From assembly GCF_005144415.1 (NCBI RefSeq), contig NZ_SWJE01000005.1, positions 41,827 to 105,826 of the forward strand: a stretch of DNA of 64,000 bases, in the 5' to 3' direction. The notes under the pieces were generated by a model. The model was not told the DNA's origin. It saw nothing but the letters and a program-made list of their open reading frames with translations, and searched no databases. The DNA is from Trinickia terrae. Its GTDB lineage: Bacteria; Pseudomonadota; Gammaproteobacteria; Burkholderiales; Burkholderiaceae. Positions 8,860-18,413 of the stretch are shown here, in pieces. Position numbers and translations under genes: made by a program. Position 1 is the first letter of the stretch, and each line of letters begins with the position of its first letter.

Positions 8860-10437
8860 GTGCACACCTTAACGCCGATCGCGCAGGGCGAAGTCCCTTT
8901 CCCCGCGGGAAAAATGCTTGTCTCGACGACCGATACCACCGGGCTCATCACGTACTGCAACGACGTCTTCATAGAGACCAGCGGCTTTTCGCGCGACGAA
9001 CTCCTTGGCCAGCCTCACAGCGTCATCCGGCATCCGGACATGCCCGCCGAGGCGTATCGGGACATGTGGGCCACCCTCAAGAAGCAGCAGCCGTGGATCG
9101 GCGTGCTGAAGAATCGCGTCAAGGACGGCCGCCACTTCTGGGTTCAGGTGGGCGTCATGCCGATCGTCGAAGGGAAGGAGGTGGTCGCATACCGGGCCGT
9201 GCAGACGCAGGCTTCGCGCGAACAGATCCAGACCGCCGAGGCGATCTACGCGAAGCTGCGGGACGAGCAGACGCGGGGCCGGCAGGCGCACCGCCTCGAT
9301 AGCGGCGCGATCGTGCGCACGGATCTGGCCGGACGCCTCGATCGCTTCCTGCATCCGACCATGAAGCGGCAAACCTATCTGCTGACGATCGGCCTCGCGA
9401 CGCTCGGGATGGTGGCGGGCGCGCTCCTGAACGGCGGCGTGTCGGCGCTCACGTGGCCGCGTGCGGCCGTGGCGTTCGCGGCCTGCATCGTGCTGGGGAT
9501 ACTGGCGGAATACCGCATGCGGTTCATGTTCATCTACCCGCTACGCCGTTTGCTGGGCTTCGTGACGCGGATCGCAATGGGCGACCTGACGCAGACGCTC
9601 GAGAACAGCTGGAAGCCGACCGGCGTGGTCGGGAAGCTCGAGCAGTGCGTCAATCAGGTGAGCCTCAATACGCGCGTGATCGTCGCGGATGCGCGCGACC
9701 AGATGGTGAGAATGGCGCAGGCGACGGCGACCGTGAGCGAGGGCAGCCAGAAGCTGTCGGCCCGCACCGAATCGCAGGCGGCGAGCCTCGAGCAGTCCGC
9801 GGCGTCGATGGAGCAAATAGCCAACAACGTGCAGCAGACCGCCGAGGTGGCGCGCCGCGCCGCGTTGAATGCAGGACACGCTTCCGGCATCACAGAGGAT
9901 AGCGGCGCCGCCGTGCAGGCCATGACGCAGACGATGCAGGGCATCACCGAAGCATCGCGGAAGATCGGCGAAATCATCCAGGTGATCGACGGGATCTCCT
10001 TTCAGACCAACATCCTCGCGCTCAACGCGGCCGTCGAGGCGGCGCGGGCCGGCGAGCACGGACGCGGCTTCGCGGTCGTCGCCGGCGAAGTTCGCAACCT
10101 GGCCGGCCGGGCGGCCGCGGCGGCGAAGGAAATCACGGCGCTGATCGCCGATTCGACGCAGAAAGTCGAAGCGGGCAGCAAGCTCACGGAGACCGCGCGA
10201 GACAAGATGCAGCAAGCCGTTCAGGCGGTTCGTGATGTCAGCGCGCTGATCGGCGAGATCAACACCGCTGCTGCGGAACAGAGCATCGGCATTTCGCAGA
10301 TCAAGCAGGCGCTCGATCTCATCGAGGATCTGACTCAGCAGAATACGTCGCTCGTCAATCACCTCGCGCTCTCGGCCAATACGCTCGCGGGCAATGCCCA
10401 CACCGTGACCGAGACGGTGGGTATGTTCAGGATCTGA
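8860..10437 (+). CDS. PAS-domain methyl-accepting chemotaxis protein (Aer-like)
   Basis: The 525-residue receptor starts at GTG 8860 after AAAGAGGAG. Residues 10-115 form a PAS domain of the Aer type ([26 protein letters not shown]), which in Aer binds FAD and senses redox or energy state. Two close membrane segments (about 172-192 and 202-217) form a hairpin with almost no periplasmic loop. A HAMP-like segment follows, then the signalling hairpin with the conserved tip [21 protein letters not shown]. It should signal through CheA/CheW encoded near 45 kb. The C-terminus has no CheR docking pentapeptide. FAD binding is inferred from similarity. Confidence 0.9.
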   Translation: MHTLTPIAQGEVPFPAGKMLVSTTDTTGLITYCNDVFIETSGFSRDELLGQPHSVIRHPDMPAEAYRDMWATLKKQQPWIGVLKNRVKDGRHFWVQVGVMPIVEGKEVVAYRAVQTQASREQIQTAEAIYAKLRDEQTRGRQAHRLDSGAIVRTDLAGRLDRFLHPTMKRQTYLLTIGLATLGMVAGALLNGGVSALTWPRAAVAFAACIVLGILAEYRMRFMFIYPLRRLLGFVTRIAMGDLTQTLENSWKPTGVVGKLEQCVNQVSLNTRVIVADARDQMVRMAQATATVSEGSQKLSARTESQAASLEQSAASMEQIANNVQQTAEVARRAALNAGHASGITEDSGAAVQAMTQTMQGITEASRKIGEIIQVIDGISFQTNILALNAAVEAARAGEHGRGFAVVAGEVRNLAGRAAAAAKEITALIADSTQKVEAGSKLTETARDKMQQAVQAVRDVSALIGEINTAAAEQSIGISQIKQALDLIEDLTQQNTSLVNHLALSANTLAGNAHTVTETVGMFRI

Positions 10438-10451
10438 TGGACGCCACGGCA

Positions 10452-11432
10452 TCAAAGCGCCGCGACCGCCTCCATCCCCGCCATTTTCCGCATCGGGACG
10501 GCGCCCTTCCCGGCCCCGTCGGGAAACGCCGCCACCTGCTCCGCCTTGCGAGCGAAGTACTCCACGAGGTGATCGATGAACGTCCTCACCTTGACCGGCA
10601 AATGCCTCCGGCTCGGATACGCGACATTGATCTCGACCTGCGGCAACCGGTACTCCGGCAGCAGCCTCACCAGCCGCCCCTGCGCCACATCCTTGCTGAT
10701 CAGATAACTCGGCAGAATCGCCACCCCCATCCCGAGCAGCGCGAACTGCCGCAGCATTTCCGTGTTGTTGGCCGTGATCACATTCGCCGGCCGCACGCGC
10801 ACGTCGCCGTGCTCGCCGCTGAACACGTGCTCCTCGCCCCAGTACTCCGAGGGCGGGTTCAAGCAAGGATGGTCCATCAAGTGCTCGGGCCGCGTTGGCG
10901 TGCCGTGCTCGTTCAAATAAGCCGGCGTCGCGCAGACGGTCATGCAATCGTTCGTCAGGCGCCGCGTCACGATGCTGCCGGTGCGCATCTGCCGCGCGAT
11001 CACGATGCCCACGTCGTAGCCTTCTTCGACGAAGTCGACATGGCGATCCACGAGCGTCACGTCGGGCACGACCTTCGGATAGCTTTGCGAATAGCTCTGC
11101 AGCACCGGCGCGAGCGTATGCAGCCCGAACACGACCGGTGCGACGATGCGCAGCGTGCCGACGGGTTCGTGATTGCGCGCGGTCACCATCTGCTCGACGT
11201 CTTCGAGGTCGTCGAGAATCTGGCGCGCGCGTTCGAGGTAGACCTGACCGGATTCGGTCAGCGAGAGGCTGCGCGTCGTGCGATGGAGGAGCCGCGTGCT
11301 GAGCCGGCTTTCGAGGTCGGCGACGTGGCGCGTCACGACCGCATTGGAAATGTCGAGCGCATTGGCCGCGCCGACAAAGCTGCCGACATCCGCCACCTTG
11401 ACGAATATCCGCACCGACTGCAAATGATCCAT
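10452..11432 (-). CDS. LysR-family transcriptional regulator
   Basis: The product has 326 residues from ATG 11432 (MDHLQSVRIFVKV), the normal LysR start; upstream in-frame codons would add an atypical extension. The N-terminal winged helix-turn-helix (about 1-60) contains GSFVGAANALDISNAVVTRH. The effector-binding domain runs from about 90 to 290 (GTLRIVAPVVFG, MGVAILPSYLI). This is the CrgA/DmlR-like subgroup, often controlling oxidoreductase or hydrolase genes. It is convergent with the chemoreceptor (14-base gap). The C-terminal ~35 residues beyond the domain are variable. Confidence 0.9.
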   Translation of the reverse strand: MDHLQSVRIFVKVADVGSFVGAANALDISNAVVTRHVADLESRLSTRLLHRTTRSLSLTESGQVYLERARQILDDLEDVEQMVTARNHEPVGTLRIVAPVVFGLHTLAPVLQSYSQSYPKVVPDVTLVDRHVDFVEEGYDVGIVIARQMRTGSIVTRRLTNDCMTVCATPAYLNEHGTPTRPEHLMDHPCLNPPSEYWGEEHVFSGEHGDVRVRPANVITANNTEMLRQFALLGMGVAILPSYLISKDVAQGRLVRLLPEYRLPQVEINVAYPSRRHLPVKVRTFIDHLVEYFARKAEQVAAFPDGAGKGAVPMRKMAGMEAVAAL

Positions 11433-11601
11433 GATGGCACCCCATGATTCCATGCAACGCTGTCGCAACAGCCGCGTGCCCAAGCATTGTGATTCGGCGC
11501 TCTCACACGGCATCAACTCATGTAAGCGATTGTAAAGAGCGCACCATGTCCCAATCCTGACCCGAAGATGACAATGCTGTCAGGTTGCCGAACCCCGAGC
11601 G

Positions 11602-12513
11602 CTATTCCATCTGGTCCCACGGCGGCTCGTTGCCCCACTCCTCGGCCAGCGCATCGACGAAGCGCCGCACCTTGAGCGGCAGGTGGCGCGCGCTCGGGAA
11701 GACGGCCTGGATCGTCAGGTCCGCCGTGCCGTAGTCGGGCAGCAGGGCGACGAGCTCGCCCTTGCGCAACGCATCGCCGAACACGAAGCTCGGGCCGAAC
11801 GCGACGCCCGCCCCGGCGACTGCCGCCGCGAGCAGCATCTGCATGTTGTTGGCGGCGATGGATACGCGGCCGTCGACGCGATGCGCGGCGCCGTCGCGAT
11901 CGAAGAACGTCCAGTCGCCTGCCGATACCGCGTCGCTGAATGCGAGCCGCGGGTGCTCGCGCAGCGCCTCGGGCGTCTTCGGCGCGCCGCGGCGCGCGAG
12001 GTAGGCCGGCGCTGCGCACGCCACCATCCGGCAGCGCGCGAGCCGGCGCGCGACGAGCTCGGAATCCGGCAGGCGGCCGATGCGGATCGCCACGTCGATG
12101 GCCTCCTCGAGCAGGTTGGCGAAGCCGTCGCTGAGCACGATTTCGAGGTTCACCTCGGGATTGCGCTCGACATAGCGCGCGATCACGCCGCCCAGATGCA
12201 GCGCGCCGAACGTGACCGGCGCCGCGATGCGCAACGTGCCGCGCGGCGTGTGCTGCGCATCGGCGGCTTCGCGCCGGGCGTCGTCGAACTCTTCGAGGAT
12301 GCGTCGGCAGCGCGCGTAGTAGGCGGCGCCGGCCTCGGTCAAGGCGAGGCGGCGCGTCGTGCGCTGGAGCAGCCGCGCCTGCAGGTCGGCCTCGATCGCG
12401 CTCACATGCTTGCCGGCCATCGCCGGCGAGAGGCCGAAGCGCCGCGCCGCGGCGGCGAGGCTTCCTTCGTCCACGGCGGCGGCGAACACCGCCATGCTGG
12501 TCAGCCGGTCCAT
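11602..12513 (-). CDS. LysR-family transcriptional regulator, divergent to a hydrolase
   Basis: The product has 303 residues from ATG 12513 (MDRLTSMAVFAAAV); an ATG three codons upstream is also possible. The N-terminal helix-turn-helix contains GSLAAAARRFGLSPAMAGKH. The effector domain begins at GTLRIAAPVTFG. Same subgroup as the neighbouring LysR gene and similar to it throughout, so the two probably arose by duplication. It is divergent from the alpha/beta hydrolase gene with a 120-base shared promoter region holding a LysR-type palindrome. LysR regulators commonly control the divergent gene, so the hydrolase is the likely target. Confidence 0.9.
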   Translation of the reverse strand: MDRLTSMAVFAAAVDEGSLAAAARRFGLSPAMAGKHVSAIEADLQARLLQRTTRRLALTEAGAAYYARCRRILEEFDDARREAADAQHTPRGTLRIAAPVTFGALHLGGVIARYVERNPEVNLEIVLSDGFANLLEEAIDVAIRIGRLPDSELVARRLARCRMVACAAPAYLARRGAPKTPEALREHPRLAFSDAVSAGDWTFFDRDGAAHRVDGRVSIAANNMQMLLAAAVAGAGVAFGPSFVFGDALRKGELVALLPDYGTADLTIQAVFPSARHLPLKVRRFVDALAEEWGNEPPWDQME

Positions 12514-12528
12514 GTGCGGCACCTCGAT

Positions 12529-12547
12529 TCGATATTGCGGCTATCGA
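12529..12547. promoter_or_regulatory. LysR-type operator candidate (TCGATA-N7-TATCGA)
   Basis: A perfect 6-base inverted repeat separated by 7 bases contains the T-N11-A core typical of LysR boxes. It sits 16 bases upstream of the LysR start and about 90 bases upstream of the hydrolase start, in their shared promoter. Autoregulation plus hydrolase control is inferred. Confidence 0.45.
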
Positions 12548-12633
12548 CTGTATGTCGGTGGAGGCGGATTATCAATCGTGACGCTCGACTCTACGATGAC
12601 GTCAACAGCAACCCGACTATCAGGAGTCACGTC

Positions 12634-13428
12634 ATGAAGATCACGGCAAACGGTATCCACATCCACGTAGAGGACGAGGGCAGCGGCACGCCCGCGCTCG
12701 TCTTCCTGCATTACTGGGGCGGCTCGTCGCGCACCTGGGCGCCGGTCATGGCGCATCTGAACGGGCGCTACCGGACCGTTGCGCTCGATCAGCGCGGCTG
12801 GGGCCGATCCGACGCGCCCGCCGACGGCTACCGCATCGCCGATCACGCCGACGACGCCGCCGGCGTGATCGGCGCGCTTGGTCTCACGCGCTACGTGCTC
12901 GTCGGGCATTCGATGGGCGGCAAGGCCGCGCAGCTGCTGGCGTCGCGGCGTCCCCAAGGGCTCGCGGGGCTGGTGCTCGTCGCGCCGTCGCCGCCTGCCC
13001 CGATGGCGATACCCGCCGAGCAGCGCGACGCGATACGGCACGTCTACGAGTCACGCGAATCGATCGCAGCCGCGCGCGATCACGTGCTCACCGCGCGGCC
13101 GTTGAGCGCCGCGCTTCAGGAACAGGTCGTGGAGGACAGCCTGCGCGGCGCGGCGCAGGCCAAGGCGGCGTGGCCGACAGTAGGGATGCTGGAGGACATC
13201 ACGCGCGAGGTGGCGTCGATCGACGTGCCGACGCTCGTGATCGCTGGGGAACGCGACCAGGTGGAGACGCCCGACACCTTGCGCCGCGAACTGCTGCCGC
13301 GGATTGCGCACGCGGTGCTGCATGTGCTGCCGAAGACCGGCCACCTCTCGCCGCTCGAAGCGCCGGCGGAAATTGCGGATATGGTCCGGGCGTTCGTCGA
13401 TCGGCGAATTGAAGCCTCTGCTCGCTGA
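12634..13428 (+). CDS. Alpha/beta-fold hydrolase
   Basis: The 264-residue protein starts at ATG 12634 with AGGAG 8 bases upstream; the long open frame further upstream is antisense to the LysR gene. The fold is shown by FLHYWGGSSRTW (oxyanion region, about 25-36), the nucleophile elbow GHSMGG (Ser93), the acid in GERDQVE and the catalytic His in KTGHLSPLE. The first ~60 residues resemble haloperoxidase or epoxide-hydrolase-like enzymes. Substrate unknown; soluble, no signal peptide. Probably controlled by the divergent LysR regulator. Confidence 0.9.
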   Translation: MKITANGIHIHVEDEGSGTPALVFLHYWGGSSRTWAPVMAHLNGRYRTVALDQRGWGRSDAPADGYRIADHADDAAGVIGALGLTRYVLVGHSMGGKAAQLLASRRPQGLAGLVLVAPSPPAPMAIPAEQRDAIRHVYESRESIAAARDHVLTARPLSAALQEQVVEDSLRGAAQAKAAWPTVGMLEDITREVASIDVPTLVIAGERDQVETPDTLRRELLPRIAHAVLHVLPKTGHLSPLEAPAEIADMVRAFVDRRIEASAR

Positions 13429-13762
13429 CGCTTCGAATTCTTCCATCGTCCGGTTTGCCCACGTCTATCAGGTTTTCCCAAAGCCAGACGCCGGTCGCCG
13501 AAGCCAGCCGGGCCTCGGCTCGGCTCGGCTCGGTGACCTGCCACGGGCATGGAGCCGTGCCTTACGCCACATCTCCAGACCTGTTCCGCTCGGCGCCAAA
13601 ATCAAAATAGCGCCGAAACCCCGGTCTGTTTGCCCGATCGAACGGCATCGCCCGCCGCTAACCTTCCACCATCGCCAAGACCGCGCGCGTTGCGCCGGCC
13701 AACTCGCCCCCTGGGCGCGAACGCCGCCAAGCGCCGCCTGCTCCCACGGAAGGACCGCTTCA
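13429..13762. other. Intergenic leader before the glycosylation operon
   Basis: The 334 bases contain three perfect CGGCT units (13516-13530) followed by CGG, and a short inverted repeat CACGG...CCGTG near 13542-13559. The stretch just before the GT2 start holds GGAAGGA as ribosome-binding site. The long frames through this region have no family resemblance. It presumably contains the promoter of the plus-strand sugar operon. Confidence 0.45.
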
Positions 13763-15490
13763 ATGCCCACTGTCAGCATTCTGATCCCCGCCTGCAAGGC
13801 CGAATACCTCGGCCGGGCGATCCTCAGCGCGCAACGCCAGACTTTCGAGGACATCGAAATCCTCGTCGGCGACGACACGCCCGATGCCGCGCTGCAGGAA
13901 GTCGTCAGAACGTTCGACGATCCCCGCATCCGCTACTTCCACCACGGTTTTCAAAACGGCACGCGCAATTCGCAAGCATTGTGGGAGCACGCGCGCGGCC
14001 AGTACGTGAAGTTCCTGTCTGGCGACGACATGCTGATGCCGACCTCGGTTCAGACGCTCGTCGACGAGCTGCGCGCCAACCCGGAGGTGGTCCTCGCGTT
14101 CCACGAGCGCGTGATCGTCGACGAGACGGACAACGTCGTCGCCACGCCGGGTCCGCTGCTCGCGCTAGGCAAGACCGCCCTCATCGACCGTCCGTTCCTG
14201 ATCGAGCACATGGTCGCCGGGCTGAACAACTTTGTCGGCGAGCCGAGCAACATCATGCTCGTGCGCGATCGCGTCGACATTTCGACCGTCTGGGACTACC
14301 GCTCGTCGGTGCTCGACTTCACCGGCGACGTGGCGGCCTATCTGAACTGTGCCGAAAAGGCGCCGCTGCTCGCAGTGGGCGGCTATCTGAGCGCGTCCCG
14401 CCGGCATTCGGCCCAGGCGCCGGAAACCGGCAACGCGAACTTCAGTGCGGGGCTCTACGAGTGGGAACTGATGGTGCGCGGCGAAGCGGCGGCCGGCAAT
14501 CTCACGGGAGACGCCCTCCGGAATGCGCGGCGCGCGCTGCGCCGGCTCTACGCCAACTGGTCCGCGACGCTGCCCGAAATCGCCCGCTTGCTTGCCAACC
14601 TCGACGAATTCGAGCGCCGGCCCGCACATGAGCTCTACGCGTCCGAGCGTTTCCAAGCGGATCTCGCGAATGCCCGCGCGGCCGTTGCTGCGCGCGTAGG
14701 TGTGAGCAGTAAAGGGCCGCGGGCGCCGCAGCAAAAGTTCTGCGTCGTCTGCGAGCAGCCCGTACCCGGCTGGCTGCCGCACCCTGAGAACGGCAACCCC
14801 GGCAAGACCTTCATGCGGCAAATCGAATCGGTGGGTTCGACGCTCCAGAACCACTCGTGCCCGAAGTGCGGCTGCAACGACCGCGAGCGCCATCTGTGGC
14901 TCTATGTCGCCTTTTCGCGCATTCTCGAAGACGCGAGCGCGAAGCGCATTCTCCACGTCGCGCCGGAAGCCGGGCTCGAGCCGCGCATCCGCAGGCTCCA
15001 GCCGCGCGAATACATCGTCGGCGATCTCTCGCCGCGCCTCGCGCATCACTGCGAAATCAACGTCGAAAAGCTCGACTTCCCCGACGGCTACTTCGACCTG
15101 ATCATCTGCAACCACGTGCTCGAGCATGTGGACAACCCGGCCGCGGCGCTCGCTGAGTTCAACCGGTGCCTTGCGCCCGGCGGCCACTTGGTCGCGCAGA
15201 CGCCGTACTCGCCTGTGCTGCGCAATACGTTCGAATTGACCAAGCCCGTCGATGAAGCCTTCGCGACGAACTACTTCGGGCAAAACGACCACGTCCGCAT
15301 GTTCGGCGCCGACCTTGTCGATCACTTCCGCAACGCAGGGTTCAAGGGCGACCTGTATCCGCATACGACGGTTCTTGGCGAGCTCGATCCGGACACCTAC
15401 GGCTGCAACGGACGGGAGCCTTTCTTCTTCTTCGCGAAAGGGGCCGCGCCAGGGTTCCCGGCTTATGCGTCTTCGCAGCCAATCCAGTAA
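13763..15490 (+). CDS. Fusion of family 2 glycosyltransferase, zinc ribbon and SAM methyltransferase
   Basis: The 575-residue protein starts at ATG 13763 after GGAAGGA. Residues 1-225 are a GT2 domain (VSILIPACKAEYLGRAI, VGDDTPD, and FLSGDDMLM as the DxD-type site). A helical linker follows. A zinc ribbon has paired Cys at about 327/330 and 367/370 (FCVVCEQ, CPKCGCNDRERH). Residues ~390-560 are a class I methyltransferase (ILHVAPEAGLEPRI, CNHVLEHVDNP). The GT2 plus linker part is a paralogue of the stand-alone protein at 21567-22568. The enzyme probably transfers and then methylates a sugar, perhaps on flagellin or LPS. First gene of a three-gene operon with the aminotransferases. Confidence 0.88.
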   Translation: MPTVSILIPACKAEYLGRAILSAQRQTFEDIEILVGDDTPDAALQEVVRTFDDPRIRYFHHGFQNGTRNSQALWEHARGQYVKFLSGDDMLMPTSVQTLVDELRANPEVVLAFHERVIVDETDNVVATPGPLLALGKTALIDRPFLIEHMVAGLNNFVGEPSNIMLVRDRVDISTVWDYRSSVLDFTGDVAAYLNCAEKAPLLAVGGYLSASRRHSAQAPETGNANFSAGLYEWELMVRGEAAAGNLTGDALRNARRALRRLYANWSATLPEIARLLANLDEFERRPAHELYASERFQADLANARAAVAARVGVSSKGPRAPQQKFCVVCEQPVPGWLPHPENGNPGKTFMRQIESVGSTLQNHSCPKCGCNDRERHLWLYVAFSRILEDASAKRILHVAPEAGLEPRIRRLQPREYIVGDLSPRLAHHCEINVEKLDFPDGYFDLIICNHVLEHVDNPAAALAEFNRCLAPGGHLVAQTPYSPVLRNTFELTKPVDEAFATNYFGQNDHVRMFGADLVDHFRNAGFKGDLYPHTTVLGELDPDTYGCNGREPFFFFAKGAAPGFPAYASSQPIQ

Positions 15491-15509
15491 CCACCGGCTT
15501 GAGACAACC

Positions 15510-16661
15510 ATGAGTGCTGCCGCCCCCGTTCGCGTGATATCTCCGGAACCAGACGATCGCATCTTCGTCACGCAGCCGCATATGGCGCCGCTGGACGAAT
15601 TTATCCCCTATTTGGAAAAGATATGGGAGAGCAAGGTACTGACGAACCGCGGCCCGTTCCATCGGCAGCTCGAAGACGCGCTGTGCGAATATCTCGGCGT
15701 TGAACACTTGGCGCTCTTTGCCAACGGGACACTGGCGCTTGTCACCGCGCTGCAGGCGCTGCGCATCACTGGCGAGGTCATCACCACGCCGTATTCGTTC
15801 GTCGCCACCGCGCATTCGTTGTTGTGGAACGGCATCAAACCCGTATTCGTCGACATCGATCCCAATACGCTCAATCTCGATCCGCGCAAAATCGAGGCAG
15901 CCATTACGCCGCAAACGACTGCCATCATGCCCGTTCACTGCTATGGGCATCCGTGCGACGTCGAGGCGATTCGCCGGATCGCCGACAATTACAACTTGAA
16001 GGTCATTTACGACGCCGCACACGCGTTCGGTGTACAGACCGACAGCGGCAGCGTCCTGCAGCACGGCGATCTATCGGCGCTGAGCTTTCATGCGACAAAG
16101 GTTTTCAACACATTCGAAGGCGGCGCGATCATCTGTCCGGATGCGAAGACCAAGCAGCGCATCGACCACCTCAAGAACTTCGGCTACGTCGATGAAGTCA
16201 CCGTGGTGGCGCCCGGCATCAACGCGAAGATGAGCGAGATCAACGCGGCGTTCGGCCTGCTGCAGTTGAAGCACATCGACGAGGCGATCGCCAGGCGCAA
16301 GCGAATCGATGCGATGTACCGCGAGCAATTGCGCGACGTGAAGGGTATTCGCTGTCTGGAAGATGCGGGCGAGACGGTGGCGAACTGCGCCTACTTCCCG
16401 ATTCTCGTAGAGAGCGACTACCCGATGAGCCGCGATGCGCTGTTCGAGTTGCTGCGCTCGCACGACATCGTCGCGCGACGCTACTTCTATCCGCTCATTT
16501 CCGATTTCCCGATGTACCGCGGGCTGCCTTCGGCAAGCCGCGACAATCTGCCCGTGGCGACCGAAGCTGCTCTGAAGGTGCTCTGCCTGCCGATTTACCC
16601 AGCACTGTCCGAGGAGCAAGTTGAACGGATTGCGGGCATCGTTGCGCGAGGCCGCTCGTGA
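15510..16661 (+). CDS. DegT/DnrJ/EryC1 sugar aminotransferase
   Basis: The 383-residue PLP enzyme starts at ATG 15510, 19 bases after the fusion gene. It has GPFHRQLEDALCEYLGVEH, the PLP-anchoring Asp in VIYDAAHAFG, and the Schiff-base lysine Lys197 in SFHATKVFNTFEGGA. The length and the Gly-rich EGGA after the lysine match VioA/FdtB-type enzymes, which transfer an amino group from glutamate to a keto-deoxy-sugar nucleotide. It likely makes a dTDP-linked amino-dideoxy sugar for the local glycosyltransferases. The exact position aminated cannot be told. The stop overlaps the next gene's GTG. Confidence 0.9.
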   Translation: MSAAAPVRVISPEPDDRIFVTQPHMAPLDEFIPYLEKIWESKVLTNRGPFHRQLEDALCEYLGVEHLALFANGTLALVTALQALRITGEVITTPYSFVATAHSLLWNGIKPVFVDIDPNTLNLDPRKIEAAITPQTTAIMPVHCYGHPCDVEAIRRIADNYNLKVIYDAAHAFGVQTDSGSVLQHGDLSALSFHATKVFNTFEGGAIICPDAKTKQRIDHLKNFGYVDEVTVVAPGINAKMSEINAAFGLLQLKHIDEAIARRKRIDAMYREQLRDVKGIRCLEDAGETVANCAYFPILVESDYPMSRDALFELLRSHDIVARRYFYPLISDFPMYRGLPSASRDNLPVATEAALKVLCLPIYPALSEEQVERIAGIVARGRS

Positions 16662-17683
16662 CGTTCGCGCCGGCGGCAAGGGATGCGGTCGAACGTCTAT
16701 CGACGCGACGCGATGCGATCGGCGGATACTTCGAACTGGAGTTGCCGCCCGCTCACGGCGAGCTCTATCCCAATGCGCTGCGCTTTCAATCCGCACGCGC
16801 GGCGTTCCTCGCGCTGCTCACGGCTGGCCGGCCACAGCGCGTCTGGATGCCCTGGTACATCTGCGAATCGATGCTCGAAGCGCACGCGATGACGGGGGTG
16901 CAAGTCCAGCGCTACCAGATCGATGAACACTTCGAGATCGCGAGCGACATCGCGCTGGGTGAAAACGACTGGCTGCTGTACGTCAACTATTTCGGGGTTT
17001 GTGACGCGCGGGTGGAGCGGCTCTTCGCCCGCTTTCCGCGTCAACAGACCGTGATCGACAATTCGCAAGCGCTGTTCTCTCCGCCTGTGGATTGCCTCGC
17101 AACCATTTATTCTCCGCGTAAATTCTTCGGCATTCCGGACGGCGGCTATCTGGTCACGGAACGTGACATGCCGCTGCCCGATGAGCAGGACACAGGTTCG
17201 ATCGAGCGTTTCGAGCCGCTTCTAATGCGCCTCGATCACGGGGCGGAAGCCGGATACCAGAGCATGGTCGCGGCGCGCACGACGTTGCGCGGTCAGTCGC
17301 CGAAGCGCATGTCGGAACTGACTCGGCGTTTGCTCGCGCATATCGACTACCCGGCGGCGATCGCGCGCCGCAATCGCAATTACGCGCGCTATCAGCGCCT
17401 GCTCGGCGCCGACAATGCGCTGCCGTTGCCGGAAGCCCCGCAGTACGCGCCGCTTTGCTATCCCTTCTGGAATTATCGCGCGGACCTTCACGCGCGGCTT
17501 GCCGCTCAACGTGTCTACGTCGCCAAGTATTGGCCGCACGTACGAGGCGAGACCGGGACTCCGGCCGACCTCGAATACCGCCTCGCCACTGAGTGCCTCG
17601 CTCTTCCGTGTGATCAACGCTACGGCGACGAAGAAATCGACTTCGTCGTGGCAATGCTGTGCGAAGCGATCAAGAGCCGTTAA
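16658..17683 (+). CDS. Divergent PLP-dependent aminotransferase-like protein
   Basis: The 341-residue protein starts at GTG 16658, overlapping the previous stop by four bases (GTGA), so the two are translationally coupled. It has fold-type I PLP features in a compact form: WMPWYICESM, NYFGVCD, the Asp in VIDNSQALFS (Asp134) and a lysine in YSPRKFFGIPDGG (Lys155) where DegT enzymes carry the PLP lysine. Similar proteins are usually annotated as uncharacterised DegT-like proteins in polysaccharide loci. The small domain is shorter than usual. Function probably sugar amination or a related step. It converges with the WbqC gene (13-base gap). Confidence 0.75.
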   Translation: MTFAPAARDAVERLSTRRDAIGGYFELELPPAHGELYPNALRFQSARAAFLALLTAGRPQRVWMPWYICESMLEAHAMTGVQVQRYQIDEHFEIASDIALGENDWLLYVNYFGVCDARVERLFARFPRQQTVIDNSQALFSPPVDCLATIYSPRKFFGIPDGGYLVTERDMPLPDEQDTGSIERFEPLLMRLDHGAEAGYQSMVAARTTLRGQSPKRMSELTRRLLAHIDYPAAIARRNRNYARYQRLLGADNALPLPEAPQYAPLCYPFWNYRADLHARLAAQRVYVAKYWPHVRGETGTPADLEYRLATECLALPCDQRYGDEEIDFVVAMLCEAIKSR

Positions 17684-17696
17684 GCGAAGGCGTCAG

Positions 17697-18413
17697 TCAG
17701 GCGACGCACCTCGTATGGCTGCGCAACGCTTGCGCTACGGTCTCCGGCGCGTTCCAAAGCAGCACGTCGATGATCGATAGATGCGGTTCGTAACGGTAGG
17801 GCGCTGGATCGTAGCTGAACTCGTCGAACTCCGCGAACTTGAGTGTGACGCCGGCGCGCTTGAACGTCGCTGGGTCGAACAGCGCCCGCCCGCCCGCAGG
17901 ATTGACGTACTCCGTAGCGCCGAGTTGCTGGCAGACAAGAGGCGCCCAGTCGCCAGCACCCATCTGCGACGGAAAATCGAGGCTCAATTCCGAGCAGACA
18001 CGGTACGAAAAGGGCACGCCCAGGTACTCGCAAACCGCCTTTAGCGTATTGACGTTCAGTTCGCACAGCGAGTCGCTCGAGGTGCGATCGAATGCAGCGC
18101 ACACGAGATCGTCCACCTGCGCGAAGAACGGTGCCTGGCGGCGGAACGCGGACAGTTTGCCGTGCAGGCTCGTCTTCGTATCGGCGACGTTCAGCACGCG
18201 CGCTTCGTGGGTCTTGATCGTGATCGACGAATTCGACAGTGGGACTGTCACGTACTGCCAGCCTTCCTTGGGATGCAAAATGCGGTTGCGATTCATCCAG
18301 GTTTTCGGCGTGTATTGTGTGACGTCGAAAACGATCCATTCGTCGACGGCGGCGATTAACGCGAAGTGCCCGAGATAGGGAAAGAAGTAAGGCTGCATGA
18401 TACCGAGCCTCAT
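17697..18413 (-). CDS. WbqC-family protein
   Basis: The 238-residue protein starts at ATG 18413, whose ATGA overlaps the stop of the upstream aminotransferase-like gene. It begins with the WbqC signature MRLGIMQPYFFPYLGHF followed by DEWIVFDVTQYTPKTWMNRN. WbqC-like proteins occur in O-antigen, capsule and glycosylation loci, often beside DegT aminotransferases; they are proposed to act in modified amino-sugar assembly, with no settled reaction. Last gene of the six-gene minus-strand operon. No membrane segment. Confidence 0.88.
   Translation of the reverse strand: MRLGIMQPYFFPYLGHFALIAAVDEWIVFDVTQYTPKTWMNRNRILHPKEGWQYVTVPLSNSSITIKTHEARVLNVADTKTSLHGKLSAFRRQAPFFAQVDDLVCAAFDRTSSDSLCELNVNTLKAVCEYLGVPFSYRVCSELSLDFPSQMGAGDWAPLVCQQLGATEYVNPAGGRALFDPATFKRAGVTLKFAEFDEFSYDPAPYRYEPHLSIIDVLLWNAPETVAQALRSHTRCVA

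Noticed and set aside
13516..13533. Three CGGCT units as a possible phase-variable tract
   Set aside because: Too few units and outside any coding region; no frame effect visible.
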